Shown piece after piece: positions 1 to 6,380 of a stretch of DNA of 57,853 bases (position 1 is its first letter; every line of letters starts with the position of its first letter). A program made the translations under genes and the position numbers. The stretch spans positions 1 to 57,853 of the forward strand of contig CANMMP010000008.1 of the NCBI GenBank assembly GCA_947499125.1, read 5' to 3'. This DNA is from an uncultured Pontibacter sp. (lineage in GTDB: Bacteria > Bacteroidota > Bacteroidia > Cytophagales > Hymenobacteraceae). The notes beneath the pieces were generated by a model. It searched no databases. It saw only the letters and a program-made list of their open reading frames with translations, and was not told where the DNA came from.

Positions 1-70
1 TGATGCCATCCAGCCCTCTAAAAAAGCCTGAAAGACACGCCACTTTTAAAACTCGTAAATTCCCAATCAC

Positions 71-137
71 GGTCAACGGTGGTCGTATAAAAGGCGAACG
101 AGGCGCAGCCGAAGGTGGCTTTTATACCTTGTTAGCC
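71..137. repeat. attC-like cassette recombination site A
   Basis: A 67-bp imperfect palindrome has outer boxes GGTCAAC (71-77) and GTTAGCC (131-137). Inside, the arms GTATAAAAGGC and GGCTTTTATAC pair around a loop. This is the layout of an integron attC site (R''/L''/L'/R'). It lies just beyond the 3' end of the minus-strand gene at 141-572, where the attC of that cassette should be. Positions 75-137 repeat exactly at 1324-1386. The outer box departs slightly from the RYYYAAC consensus, so the call rests on the fold and the repeated layout. Confidence 0.7.
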
Positions 138-140
138 AAA

Positions 141-572
141 TCAATTTTCCCCTTCAGGTTCTGCCCCTTCTCTTTTCTTCTTTTTCACTTTGTTCACGGC
201 TTCAATCCATTCACTTTTAGGCTTTATGAATCTGTCAGCACGCTTAGCACTTATTAAGCCATAGTCCGTCCACAGGATTTCTGCACCATCTTCTAAGTCT
301 TCGTAAAGTGGAAGCAAGTCACCTATACCTACGAATGTGTTCTCCATTTCCACACCGCTTTGATTCTTGAAGCTATAGTTGTAATCGTTTCCGAGCTTTT
401 CTGCTTTTTCATAAGCTTCTTCGACAGATTCAGCTTTTATCAGATGATAGTTGCCCCAAACAGTACATCTTCTATTTGCATTTGATTTATCTGAATCAGC
501 CGATTCTGTACGCTCTATTATCTCGGCTATGAACCAGTCGCCCTTATTGATGATTTTCTCTTTTAAATTCAT
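141..572 (-). CDS. DUF4288-like cassette protein, copy 1
   Basis: 143 residues with no signal peptide or membrane segment, probably cytoplasmic. The N-terminus has DWFIAEIIER, then a segment around residues 36-60 with VWGNYHLIKA followed by SVEEAYEKAEKLG. This is the pattern I associate with the small DUF4288 family, whose function is unknown. The C-terminus is very basic (KVKKKKR). The ATG at 572 lies about 13 bases inside the cassette boundary GGCTAAC, and the stop is four bases from attC A, so one short gene fills the cassette, as in integrons. The protein is identical to the copy at 1390-1821. No promoter is visible, so expression probably depends on readthrough along the array. Confidence 0.75.
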   Translation of the reverse strand: MNLKEKIINKGDWFIAEIIERTESADSDKSNANRRCTVWGNYHLIKAESVEEAYEKAEKLGNDYNYSFKNQSGVEMENTFVGIGDLLPLYEDLEDGAEILWTDYGLISAKRADRFIKPKSEWIEAVNKVKKKKREGAEPEGEN

Positions 573-584
573 AGCTTTTGTTTT

Positions 585-638
585 GGCTAACGTACTGGGC
601 TTTGCGGTGGCATAGCTACCGTAAAGGTGTTGTTAACT
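585..638. repeat. attC-like cassette recombination site B
   Basis: Outer boxes are GGCTAAC (585-591) and GTTAACT (632-638). The inner stem TTTGCGGTGGC / GCTACCGTAAA has single mismatches. GGCTAAC is the exact complement of GTTAGCC in site A, as expected when both ends belong to one cassette. The stop codon of the next gene (633-635) lies inside the R' box. Confidence 0.72.
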
Positions 639-1310
639 CCTGTTTTTCTTCTTTTCTAATAGTTTCCCTTCCAAGTCGTAGATGCTTTCACTAATCAAGC
701 TTCCGTCTTTGGAGTATTCTTTCCATTCCTTAACTGGTTTTGTTTTCTTAAGAAGATGGCTTTTTGGCTCTTGGTAGTCAAGTAATACCTGAAAGCCTTC
801 TGCCATCAACTCTCCAGTCTCATAGTAGGACACAATCCGATGCAGATGGTAGAGCTCCCCGCCGATGTTTTCTTCCTGTAAGGTCAATTCTTCCCTAAGG
901 TAATATTTCTCTTGATTGTGCTGCTTCTCAAAGGCTTTACTACTGATGATGTTGCCAAGGCTATCAAATACCATTTCAGCTTTCAAATGTCCCTTTTCGG
1001 ATGGCGTTCTTTGGAAAACTGATGCCTTCTCCCACTTGCCTATCTCTATGAAGTTAAAAACATTATCCTTTGTTGTCGGCAGTACTCGCACTTCACCTGA
1101 TGCTGAGAAATCTGGAGAAGAAGGACTAAAAGATAGATAAACTTCTTTTCCCCTGCTCAATAGTTGCTTGTCTTCTTCAGTTAAGAATTGCTCATACGTC
1201 TCGTGCCACCCGCCTGAGTATGGGGAGAGTAATCCATACTTAGAAGTTACACCACATGAAGTCAATAAAAGGAAGCTAAAAAATATAAAACAAGTATAAA
1301 TTCTATTCAT
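633..1310 (-). CDS. Cassette lipoprotein with YwqK/MORN-like C-terminus
   Basis: 225 residues beginning with a lipoprotein signal: a hydrophobic run ending in LLLTSCG, with the acylated Cys near residue 19. The mature protein is therefore probably anchored on the periplasmic side of a membrane. The C-terminal half carries short repeats of the type 'YYETGELMAEG' and 'WKEYSKDGSLISES', which resemble MORN/YwqK-like beta-hairpin repeats; the function of such proteins is mostly unknown. The gene is flanked by attC-like sites B and C and its stop overlaps site B, so it is a single-gene cassette. The start ATG at 1310 follows the attC boundary by about ten bases. Confidence 0.72.
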   Translation of the reverse strand: MNRIYTCFIFFSFLLLTSCGVTSKYGLLSPYSGGWHETYEQFLTEEDKQLLSRGKEVYLSFSPSSPDFSASGEVRVLPTTKDNVFNFIEIGKWEKASVFQRTPSEKGHLKAEMVFDSLGNIISSKAFEKQHNQEKYYLREELTLQEENIGGELYHLHRIVSYYETGELMAEGFQVLLDYQEPKSHLLKKTKPVKEWKEYSKDGSLISESIYDLEGKLLEKKKNRS

Positions 1311-1319
1311 CTAAATTTG

Positions 1320-1386
1320 AGTTAACGGTGGTCGTATAAAAGGCGAACGAGGCGCAGCCGAAGGTGGCTTTTATACCTTGTTAGCC
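1320..1386. repeat. attC-like cassette recombination site C
   Basis: Boxes are AGTTAAC (1320-1326) and GTTAGCC (1380-1386). AGTTAAC is the exact complement of GTTAACT in site B, so B and C bracket the lipoprotein cassette. The inner sequence is identical to site A. Confidence 0.75.
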
Positions 1387-1389
1387 AAA

Positions 1390-1821
1390 TCAATTTTCCC
1401 CTTCAGGTTCTGCCCCTTCTCTTTTCTTCTTTTTCACTTTGTTCACGGCTTCAATCCATTCACTTTTAGGCTTTATGAATCTGTCAGCACGCTTAGCACT
1501 TATTAAGCCATAGTCCGTCCACAGGATTTCTGCACCATCTTCTAAGTCTTCGTAAAGTGGAAGCAAGTCACCTATACCTACGAATGTGTTCTCCATTTCC
1601 ACACCGCTTTGATTCTTGAAGCTATAGTTGTAATCGTTTCCGAGCTTTTCTGCTTTTTCATAAGCTTCTTCGACAGATTCAGCTTTTATCAGATGATAGT
1701 TGCCCCAAACAGTACATCTTCTATTTGCATTTGATTTATCTGAATCAGCCGATTCTGTACGCTCTATTATCTCGGCTATGAACCAGTCGCCCTTATTGAT
1801 GATTTTCTCTTTTAAATTCAT
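1390..1821 (-). CDS. DUF4288-like cassette protein, copy 2
   Basis: 143 residues, identical in protein sequence to the gene at 141-572, with the same cytoplasmic DUF4288-like features and basic tail. By eye the DNA identity runs from 1324 to about 1845 (75 to about 596 in copy 1, offset 1249), beginning and ending inside the attC cores. That is the footprint of one cassette inserted or duplicated twice by site-specific recombination, not of general gene duplication. The absence of differences argues that the event is recent. Function is unknown. Confidence 0.75.
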   Translation of the reverse strand: MNLKEKIINKGDWFIAEIIERTESADSDKSNANRRCTVWGNYHLIKAESVEEAYEKAEKLGNDYNYSFKNQSGVEMENTFVGIGDLLPLYEDLEDGAEILWTDYGLISAKRADRFIKPKSEWIEAVNKVKKKKREGAEPEGEN

Positions 1822-1833
1822 AGCTTTTGTTTT

Positions 1834-1887
1834 GGCTAACGTACTTGGCTAAACTGTGGCTTAGCTACTGTTTAGGTATTGTTAGGT
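1834..1887. repeat. attC-like cassette recombination site D
   Basis: Boxes are GGCTAAC (1834-1840) and GTTAGGT (1881-1887). The stem is TAAACTGTGGC / GCTACTGTTTA. It diverges from site B about five bases after the R'' box, so only the part belonging to the duplicated cassette is shared. The 3' end of the next gene lies inside this site. Confidence 0.72.
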
Positions 1888-2233
1888 GCTGGTTATTTTC
1901 TGTTCTATTAATGGTCATATAAGTTACTCCTGCAGAAGACCAGAGAAGTGTAAGTAAAAGGAAAATACCTTCTTCATTAATAAATAGGTGGATAAGTATA
2001 GCCAGTACACCTATAAGAGCCGCAATAAAACAGAGAGCATAAGCTACAATTCTTGCAGCTAAATATTTTTTACCCCATAGATATGAAAGTACAAAGGCTG
2101 TGATGGGCAGCACATGAAGGACTAAATAAGTACCTAAGTATTTTGGTTTAAAGAAAGATGTTTGTGCCAGTGCTGGGTTACTTATCAAAATGATAAGAAC
2201 GAGGGTAATGAGAAGGGGCTTTATAAATCTCAT
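1865..2233 (-). CDS. Small four-helix membrane protein in a cassette
   Basis: 122 residues, mostly hydrophobic. An N-terminal hydrophobic segment ending in NPALAQ could be a cleaved signal. About three further membrane helices follow (near residues 37-53, 62-88 and 90-108) with a short polar tail. I recognise no family. The last seven codons lie inside site D, so the attC stem supplies the C-terminus. The start ATG at 2233 is about 33 bases from the cassette boundary ACCTAAC. It is a single-gene cassette of unknown function. Confidence 0.65.
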   Translation of the reverse strand: MRFIKPLLITLVLIILISNPALAQTSFFKPKYLGTYLVLHVLPITAFVLSYLWGKKYLAARIVAYALCFIAALIGVLAILIHLFINEEGIFLLLTLLWSSAGVTYMTINRTENNQHLTIPKQ

Positions 2234-2266
2234 GTATCAGGATCTTGATTTCATATTTAAAATTAC

Positions 2267-2334
2267 ACCTAACGGTTTGTATAAACAATGAGCAAGGCCG
2301 TTGGCCGTAAATTAGTGTTTATACAGTGTTAGGG
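2267..2334. repeat. attC-like cassette recombination site E
   Basis: Boxes are ACCTAAC (2267-2273) and GTTAGGG (2328-2334). The stem GTATAAACA / TGTTTATAC encloses GGCCGTTGGCC. ACCTAAC is complementary to the R' box of site D. The whole site closely resembles site G at 56886-56953 near the other end of the window. Confidence 0.78.
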
Positions 2335-2873
2335 GCAGGTATTTTTTTTATTTCTAACCAAACACCGATGCTTATGCCTAGTCCAGCCAAAGTTTGCCAG
2401 CAAACAAAGAAGTGGCTAGGGTCAAGTGTAAACCCAGTTTCTACTCCTAAACTAGGCAAGTTCCTATTTAACACTTCTAAAACTGGGAAAGTAAAAGAAC
2501 CAAGAATCGCCGTTATTGCTAATCCAACTTTAAAGCTTTTCATGTTTAAATATATTCTGTTGACCAAATACATTAGCGTTGCTGCTATTGAGGAGCTAAA
2601 CAGAATCGAGTATTTGCCTAAGATTGGTTCTATTCCAATTAACGAGATTATAGCGATAATGAAAACAGGCAAGGTAAGTGATAACCCAAGTAAAGTTGCT
2701 TGATACCATTCTATTTTCAGTCTGTCCTTATTTGTTAAAATAATGACCAGAGTAAAAATTAATGGGCTTATTATAATGATGTTGTTGTTCGGAATAGAAA
2801 AGCATATTACCGCCGCTACAAAACAAGCTGTAGTTGTAAAGACTAATCTTTTTATGTCGGTAGAGAATTTCAT
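2319..2873 (-). CDS. Polytopic membrane protein in a cassette
   Basis: 184 residues with five to six predicted membrane helices (around residues 10-27, 31-47, 57-80, 86-106, 113-133 and 155-172). There are no metal-binding or catalytic motifs and I recognise no family. The last residues (PAPNTV) are encoded within attC-like site E. The gene sits alone between sites E and F with the boxes GTTAGGG and CCCTAAC complementary, so it forms one cassette. It is the first gene of the array when read in the gene direction. Confidence 0.65.
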   Translation of the reverse strand: MKFSTDIKRLVFTTTACFVAAVICFSIPNNNIIIISPLIFTLVIILTNKDRLKIEWYQATLLGLSLTLPVFIIAIISLIGIEPILGKYSILFSSSIAATLMYLVNRIYLNMKSFKVGLAITAILGSFTFPVLEVLNRNLPSLGVETGFTLDPSHFFVCWQTLAGLGISIGVWLEIKKIPAPNTV

Positions 2874-2892
2874 TTTAAATATTTATACTTGC

Positions 2893-2963
2893 CCCTAACG
2901 AACAAGGCCAGGAAGCGCCAAGGCTTGCCTCCTTGCCTTGGTGGTTTATGGGTGTAGTTATCC
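2893..2963. repeat. attC-like site F, upstream end of the coding array
   Basis: Boxes are CCCTAAC (2893-2899) and GTTATCC (2957-2963), with an internal hairpin CCAAGGC / GCCTTGG. The outer arms pair less well than in sites A-E. It could be the attC of a further cassette whose body is the non-coding 2964-3469, or a degenerate attachment site at the head of the array. Confidence 0.55.
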
Positions 2964-3166
2964 GTGCTTGTTTTTCCTTTTTTGTAGTGACTGCTGGTCT
3001 TAATTTCTTTTTTTATTTAAGGAAAAGCAAGCTGCTCGTTGGGTTATTTTCTCCTTATATTCTTCTTTTTTTCTAAATGGCGGCTTTAGCCACGGGCCAT
3101 GTTGTTGATACAGGTATCTGCAAGCGTGGCCAGGGGCGGTAGGCTTTTTAATCAAATTATCACAGG

Positions 3167-3393
3167 CTTCTTTTGACAATATAAAAGCCTGTAAAAGAGC
3201 CACCTGGCCGAAGTGAGCACACTTGACTTTGTCCTTTTTCAAGGCTAACTTCGCCCCGCTATAAGTCTTGCATGGGACGCTCCCGTCCGAAAGCCCCGGC
3301 TTTCTACGGCATCGCCGCCGCAAGACTTCCAGTCACAAATTCCATTTATGCCTTTGGCTCTTTTACAGGCCATTTTCCTTTTTAAGCCTGTGA
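3167..3393. repeat. Nested inverted repeats
   Basis: Outer arms ATCACAGGCTT (3167-3177) and AAGCCTGTGAT (3383-3393) enclose inner perfect 15-bp arms GCCTGTAAAAGAGCC (3187-3201) and GGCTCTTTTACAGGC (3356-3370). Inside these sits the three-armed element at 3263-3328. The full structure spans about 227 bp with no coding role that I can see. It may be a non-coding integron cassette, a cruciform-forming mobile element or a structured transcript. Confidence 0.6.
3263..3328. other. Three-armed (cloverleaf-like) foldback, 66 nt
   Basis: A closing stem of nine perfect pairs, AAGTCTTGC (3263-3271) with GCAAGACTT (3320-3328), encloses three small hairpins: GGGA/TCCC, GAAAGC/GCTTTC and GGC/GCC. It is not a tRNA: there is no T-loop, no recognisable anticodon arm and the closing stem is nine pairs. 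It could act as folded single-stranded DNA or as RNA; the strand of action is unknown. Confidence 0.5.
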
Positions 3394-3462
3394 TTCCTTC
3401 CTGCCAGTAAGCCTGAAAGCTTCGCCATTTTTAAATTTGAAAATAATCCCAATGACGGATTA

Positions 3463-3504
3463 ACTATAGTATAAACGAAAGTCTATTACGTTTATCTGCA
3501 CTAT
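3463..3504. repeat. Possible degenerate attC half-site
   Basis: Begins at the box-like TTAAC (about 3460-3464) and continues with paired arms ATAGT..ATAAACG (3466-3477) and CGTTTAT..ACTAT (3489-3504). No matching GTTRRRY box follows, so the site would be incomplete. The sequence just before it (about 3410-3462) resembles positions 22-76 upstream of site A, so the same cassette edge occurs twice. Confidence 0.35.
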
Positions 3505-3819
3505 ATGCGAAGGTGGACTTGTCCTTAAAAGTGTCCGATTTTAAAGATCAGAAGGCCATTAAGCCTTCACCTTCCTTTATATTTCGCTTATTCAATATAA
3601 GAAAATAAATCAGCTTTACCAGCTCCTCTCCTATTCTTCTTCAGCATTGTACTAATAAAATAGGAATCTTGGGCTCTGGTATTGGCAAAGTGTTTCGATA
3701 AGGAACAGATTCTTGAATTTCTATACCATCACTACTATAAAAACCAGCAGCTTTCACTAAGCGGGGAGTTAATACCACTTCAATTCAGTGCAATTTTCCT
3801 TAACTACTGCTAGCCGTAT

Positions 3820-3860
3820 GTATCCGTATTATCCGGATATACCCGCGTATACTCGGATAC
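3820..3860. repeat. Inverted repeat GTATCCG / CGGATAC
   Basis: GTATCCG (3820-3826) and CGGATAC (3854-3860) flank a central ATCCGGAT palindrome, giving several TATCCG half-sites within 41 bp. It lies about 180 bases beyond the 3' end of the serine recombinase gene and could be a recombinase or regulator binding site. The role is unproven. Confidence 0.35.
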
Positions 3861-4040
3861 AAACGACTCTAGCTATCAAAAGCGAGCTTTCGCTAAACAG
3901 CAGGCTTAAAGTCTGGAGGCTTTGTAGATGCACTTTACAAGATCTTAACTCCTAAAGCAGTGCAATTTTTAATTTTAAAGAAAACAAAATGATCCAATAG
4001 CCTTATTGGGTGTTAAATAGACAAGTGGTATAGGCTTAAA

Positions 4041-4616
4041 TTAAACTACAACTGGAGCAACCTGGGAAAGGTAGCGGTAGCAGGTCGCCCTAGAGATATG
4101 CAAAATCTTGGCTATTTCTTCAACAGACTTGGTACCAGAGTCAAACAAGATGCGGACTGACTTAGCTTTCTCCATCGCAGCTTTAGATAACCCTTGCGGT
4201 CTTCCCCCTTTCCGGCCGCGTGCTTTAGCGGCATCAAGTCCGGCTTTGGTACGCTCGCGGATGATCTCGCGTTCAAACTCAGCCAGGGAAGCGAATATGT
4301 TAAAGGTAAAGCGACCTGTTGCTGTAGCGGTATTGATGCCATCCTGCAAGCTCACAAAATCTACTCCCCTTTGCTGAAACTCAGCTACCAGATCGATCAA
4401 ATCTCGAAGCGAGCGGCCCAGCCGGTCGAGCTTCCAAACTACTACCGTATCTCCAGTTCGGAGCTGAGAGATCATCTTCTCCAGCTCAGGTCGTTCTTTG
4501 CTTTTGCCGGACTTTTTTTCTTTGTAGATCTGATTGCACCCGTATTGGGCAAGGGCATCAAGCTGCAATTCTAATTTTTGATCCTGGGTCGAGACCCGGG
4601 CATAGCCTATCTTCAT
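4041..4616 (-). CDS. Serine recombinase (resolvase/invertase family)
   Basis: 191 residues, the usual length for a small resolvase/invertase. The catalytic domain starts MKIGYARVSTQDQ with the nucleophile Ser9. The active-site arginines are Arg65 and Arg68 in WKLDRLGRS, and AEFEREIIRERTKAG forms the long dimerisation helix. The C-terminus (about 145-185, EEIAKILHISRATCYRYL) is a helix-turn-helix that would bind DNA. Such enzymes resolve plasmid or transposon co-integrates, or invert DNA, using short paired sites usually next to the gene. The upstream region 4617-4780 has repeated TTTGAGA/TCTCA motifs that could be those sites. It is not an integron integrase, which would be a tyrosine recombinase. 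The enzyme appears intact. Confidence 0.88.
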   Translation of the reverse strand: MKIGYARVSTQDQKLELQLDALAQYGCNQIYKEKKSGKSKERPELEKMISQLRTGDTVVVWKLDRLGRSLRDLIDLVAEFQQRGVDFVSLQDGINTATATGRFTFNIFASLAEFEREIIRERTKAGLDAAKARGRKGGRPQGLSKAAMEKAKSVRILFDSGTKSVEEIAKILHISRATCYRYLSQVAPVVV

Positions 4617-4783
4617 AATTTGTCTCAGTAACTCGTCTCAAATATAGGAAAATACTTTTGATTTGTGAGATGGCAATTTGAGAAAGGTTATCAAAGGATA
4701 TGAAGTTAATGCTGCCTTGGTGAAAATATCTCATAAAACGGAGGTTTTTTGAGATGGAAATTCAGGTTGACCTGTTCTTGCCT
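4617..4783. promoter_or_regulatory. Possible res-like sites upstream of the recombinase
   Basis: Within about 165 bp the motif TTTGAGA or its complement occurs several times, for example in GTCTCAGTAACTCGTCTCA (about 4621-4640), near 4675 and near 4750. Clustered repeats directly upstream of a resolvase gene usually form the crossover and accessory sites. I infer this from position only. Confidence 0.35.
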
Positions 4784-4848
4784 CGTCCTGAAAAAAGTTG
4801 ACAGTTTACACTGAGTCGTCCTGAAATAAGTTGACACTATTTAGACTT

Positions 4849-5244
4849 ATGAAAGGAAAAGAAGAAGCAGGGCACAGCAGGCGTACGCGTCGGGACTACC
4901 CCTTAGGCTTTAAACTGGCTGTTGTGCAGCAGGTTGAAGAAGGCGAACTGAGCTATAAGCAGGCTCAGCGCCATTACGGTATCCAAGGGCGCTCTACGGT
5001 GTTGGTGTGGCTTCGGAAACATGGCCGGCTGGATTGGCGTTACCCTGATATACACACACGCATGATGAAAGCCGAAACACCCGCCCAAACGATCAAACGC
5101 CTGGAGCGCGAGCTCTCTGATGAGCGTCTTCGAAACCAGGTGCTGGAAAAAGCCGTGCAGGAGATAGACCGTCAGTTAGGTACTGGTTTTTCAAAAAAGT
5201 TATTGCCCGGACAATGTGGATCTTCCAGCAAGAGAAAGGCGTGA
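4849..5244 (+). CDS. IS3-family transposase OrfA
   Basis: About 131 residues from the ATG at 4849 (just inside the left inverted repeat). There is an N-terminal helix-turn-helix around YPLGFKLAVVQQVEEGELSY and QAQRHYGIQGRSTVLVWLRK, then a leucine-zipper-like coiled coil (IKRLERELSDERLRNQVLEK), the usual OrfA plan of DNA binding and multimerisation. At 5193-5199 the slippery heptamer A AAA AAG sits exactly in the zero-frame phase for -1 frameshifting into orfB, so the OrfAB fusion would have been made by programmed frameshifting. The product still looks intact, but its partner is broken. Confidence 0.82.
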   Translation: MKGKEEAGHSRRTRRDYPLGFKLAVVQQVEEGELSYKQAQRHYGIQGRSTVLVWLRKHGRLDWRYPDIHTRMMKAETPAQTIKRLERELSDERLRNQVLEKAVQEIDRQLGTGFSKKLLPGQCGSSSKRKA

Positions 5245-5697
5245 GCCTGTCGCGTCTCTCTTCTTTGTTCGGGTGCAGCAGGCAGTCGCTCTACCAGTCA
5301 AGGGCACGGCAAAAGCGGCGCACAGCCCAACTGGCCCCTGTCAGGGAACTGGTGCAAACGGTACGCCGGCACTTGCCCCGTGTGGGCACGCGCAAGCTGC
5401 ATTACCTGCTCTCAGCATTACCAGTACATCCTGAGAAAGCACGGCATCCGGCCTTCGATGACTGATGGCTATGACTGCTATCAGAATGCATTGGCAGAAC
5501 GCATGAACGGCATACTCAAAGAAGAATTCCTGCTCTACCCCTGCAATACCAGACACGAACTCGAGCTACTCGTAAAACAGGCTGTGGAAAGCTACAACAC
5601 CCGAAGGCCCCACCTGAGTCTGCAGATGCTCACTCCACTGCAGGTGCATGAAAAAACCTGTGAGCTACTGCCCACAGATCCTATAAAATCATCGTAA
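5199..5697 (+). pseudogene. IS3-family transposase OrfB, internally deleted
   Basis: The -1 frame downstream of the slippery site reads an OrfB N-terminus (VIARTMWIFQQEKGVSLSRL ... GTRKLHYLLS). At about 5410-5418 this joins, with a change of frame, to an OrfB C-terminus beginning HYQYILRKHGIRPSMT and ending YNTRRPHLSLQMLTPLQV. The retained part has the family's terminal glutamate (NALAERMNGILKEEF). The region holding the two catalytic aspartates is gone, roughly 100-150 residues judging from the usual OrfB length of about 270-290. It is non-functional. Confidence 0.82.
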
Positions 5698-5735
5698 AAC
5701 CTGTCAACTTATTTTAGGACGGGTCATTAACAATG

Positions 5736-6080
5736 TTAGTGAGCATGTTCTACTACATACTGGCTTACAGCTTCGACTACCAACTGGTTAAGGTTTTTAC
5801 CCTGCTCCAGCGACACTCTCGCTGCTTTCTTATGCAAATCCGGATGCATCCGAATATTAAAGGTCCCTTTGAAGGCTTTTTCAGGTTCTTTCCCTACTTC
5901 TTGACACATTTCTAGATAATCATCTACAGACTCTTGAAAGGCCTGCTCTAATTCGTCTACATTGGTTGCCTCAAACGTAACCACATCATTTATAAACTCA
6001 ATCTTGCCAAAAAACACTTTGTCCTCGGCGCTATACTCGACTGAGCCGATATAGTCCTTGTACTTAATAGTGTTGCTCAT
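5736..6080 (-). CDS. hicB: HicB-family antitoxin
   Basis: 114 residues. The N-terminal half (IGSVEYSAEDKVFFGKIEFI, then a 'TFEATNVDELEQAFQESVDDYLE' segment) is the partial RNase-H-like fold of HicB. The C-terminal part (about 73-108, GTFNIRMHPDLHKKAARVSL followed by NLNQLVVEAVSQYV) is a ribbon-helix-helix DNA-binding domain. HicB neutralises the HicA mRNA interferase and represses the operon. It follows hicA by 54 bases on the same strand, toxin first and antitoxin second, the usual hicAB order. It would act as a plasmid-stabilising addiction module. Confidence 0.85.
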   Translation of the reverse strand: MSNTIKYKDYIGSVEYSAEDKVFFGKIEFINDVVTFEATNVDELEQAFQESVDDYLEMCQEVGKEPEKAFKGTFNIRMHPDLHKKAARVSLEQGKNLNQLVVEAVSQYVVEHAH

Positions 6081-6134
6081 TTTTGCCGTTCTTAATTTCT
6101 CGTTATAACAGTTAATTTCTATCTTCTTCCTGCT

Positions 6135-6380
6135 TTAGCAGAGCCCCAGTGAATTTATTACTATCTCCAACTGGTAACGTTTTAAAATATTCCCTGGGTG
6201 TGGTTTATGTAAGTTTATTATATGGCCGGCTCCATTTATAAACTTCCTGCGACTGCCTCCCGTTTTACCCCCTGTGTGCTCTTGGTACCCAGCTCCATTC
6301 AGCACACTTACTAATTCAGACCACGTAAAGTCCGTGGGGTAACTGCACAGTCTAGCTATTAATTTTTCTTTTCTCGCCAT
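6135..6380 (-). CDS. hicA: HicA-family mRNA interferase toxin
   Basis: 81 residues from the ATG at 6380; a longer frame to 6416 would need a TTG start and adds residues not typical of the family. Features of the double-stranded-RNA-binding-like HicA fold are the N-terminal helix (EKLIARLCSYPTDFTWSELV), GTGGSRRKF-like glycine/serine/arginine segment (TGGKTGGSRRKF) and the terminal INLHKPHPGNILKRYQ with the conserved His-Lys-Pro-His. The usual catalytic His after GSH is replaced by Arg here (GGSRRKF), as in some homologues, so activity is not certain. Translation would cleave or arrest mRNA unless HicB is present. Confidence 0.83.
   Translation of the reverse strand: MARKEKLIARLCSYPTDFTWSELVSVLNGAGYQEHTGGKTGGSRRKFINGAGHIINLHKPHPGNILKRYQLEIVINSLGLC

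Larger units (their letters stand above)
2964..4040. other. Non-coding stretch between cassette array and recombinase
   Basis: About 1.1 kb without a convincing gene. It holds nested inverted repeats (3167-3393), a three-armed foldback (3263-3328), an attC-like remnant (3463-3504), several copies of AAGCCTG in one orientation (3186, 3382 and 3411), and an inverted repeat of GTATCCG / CGGATAC (3820-3860). The open frame at 3000-3323 on the minus strand runs straight through the palindromes and looks accidental. Confidence 0.6.
4784..5721 (+). mobile_element. Decayed IS3-family insertion sequence
   Basis: Right end TGTCAACTTATTTTAGGACG (5702-5721) matches left end CGTCCTGAAATAAGTTGACA (4817-4836) as terminal inverted repeats with one mismatch. 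A second, similar left end lies 33 bp further out (4784-4803, CGTCCTGAAAAAAGTTGACA), so either two related elements were stacked or the end was duplicated. The element contains an intact orfA and an orfB with a large internal deletion, so it cannot transpose by itself. I could not see clear target-site duplications. Confidence 0.8.

Noticed and set aside
3000..3323. Minus-strand open frame of 107 codons as a gene
   Set aside because: It runs through nested palindromes, has no recognisable features and ends in Lys/Arg-rich low-complexity residues; the composition follows the repeats.
3263..3328. Cloverleaf-like element as a tRNA gene
   Set aside because: No anticodon arm, no T-loop sequence and a nine-pair closing stem; the arms are too short and loops wrong for tRNA.
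4041..4616. Serine recombinase as the missing integron integrase
   Set aside because: It has the catalytic Ser9 and the resolvase fold; integron integrases are tyrosine recombinases with an extra helix. No IntI-like frame was seen.
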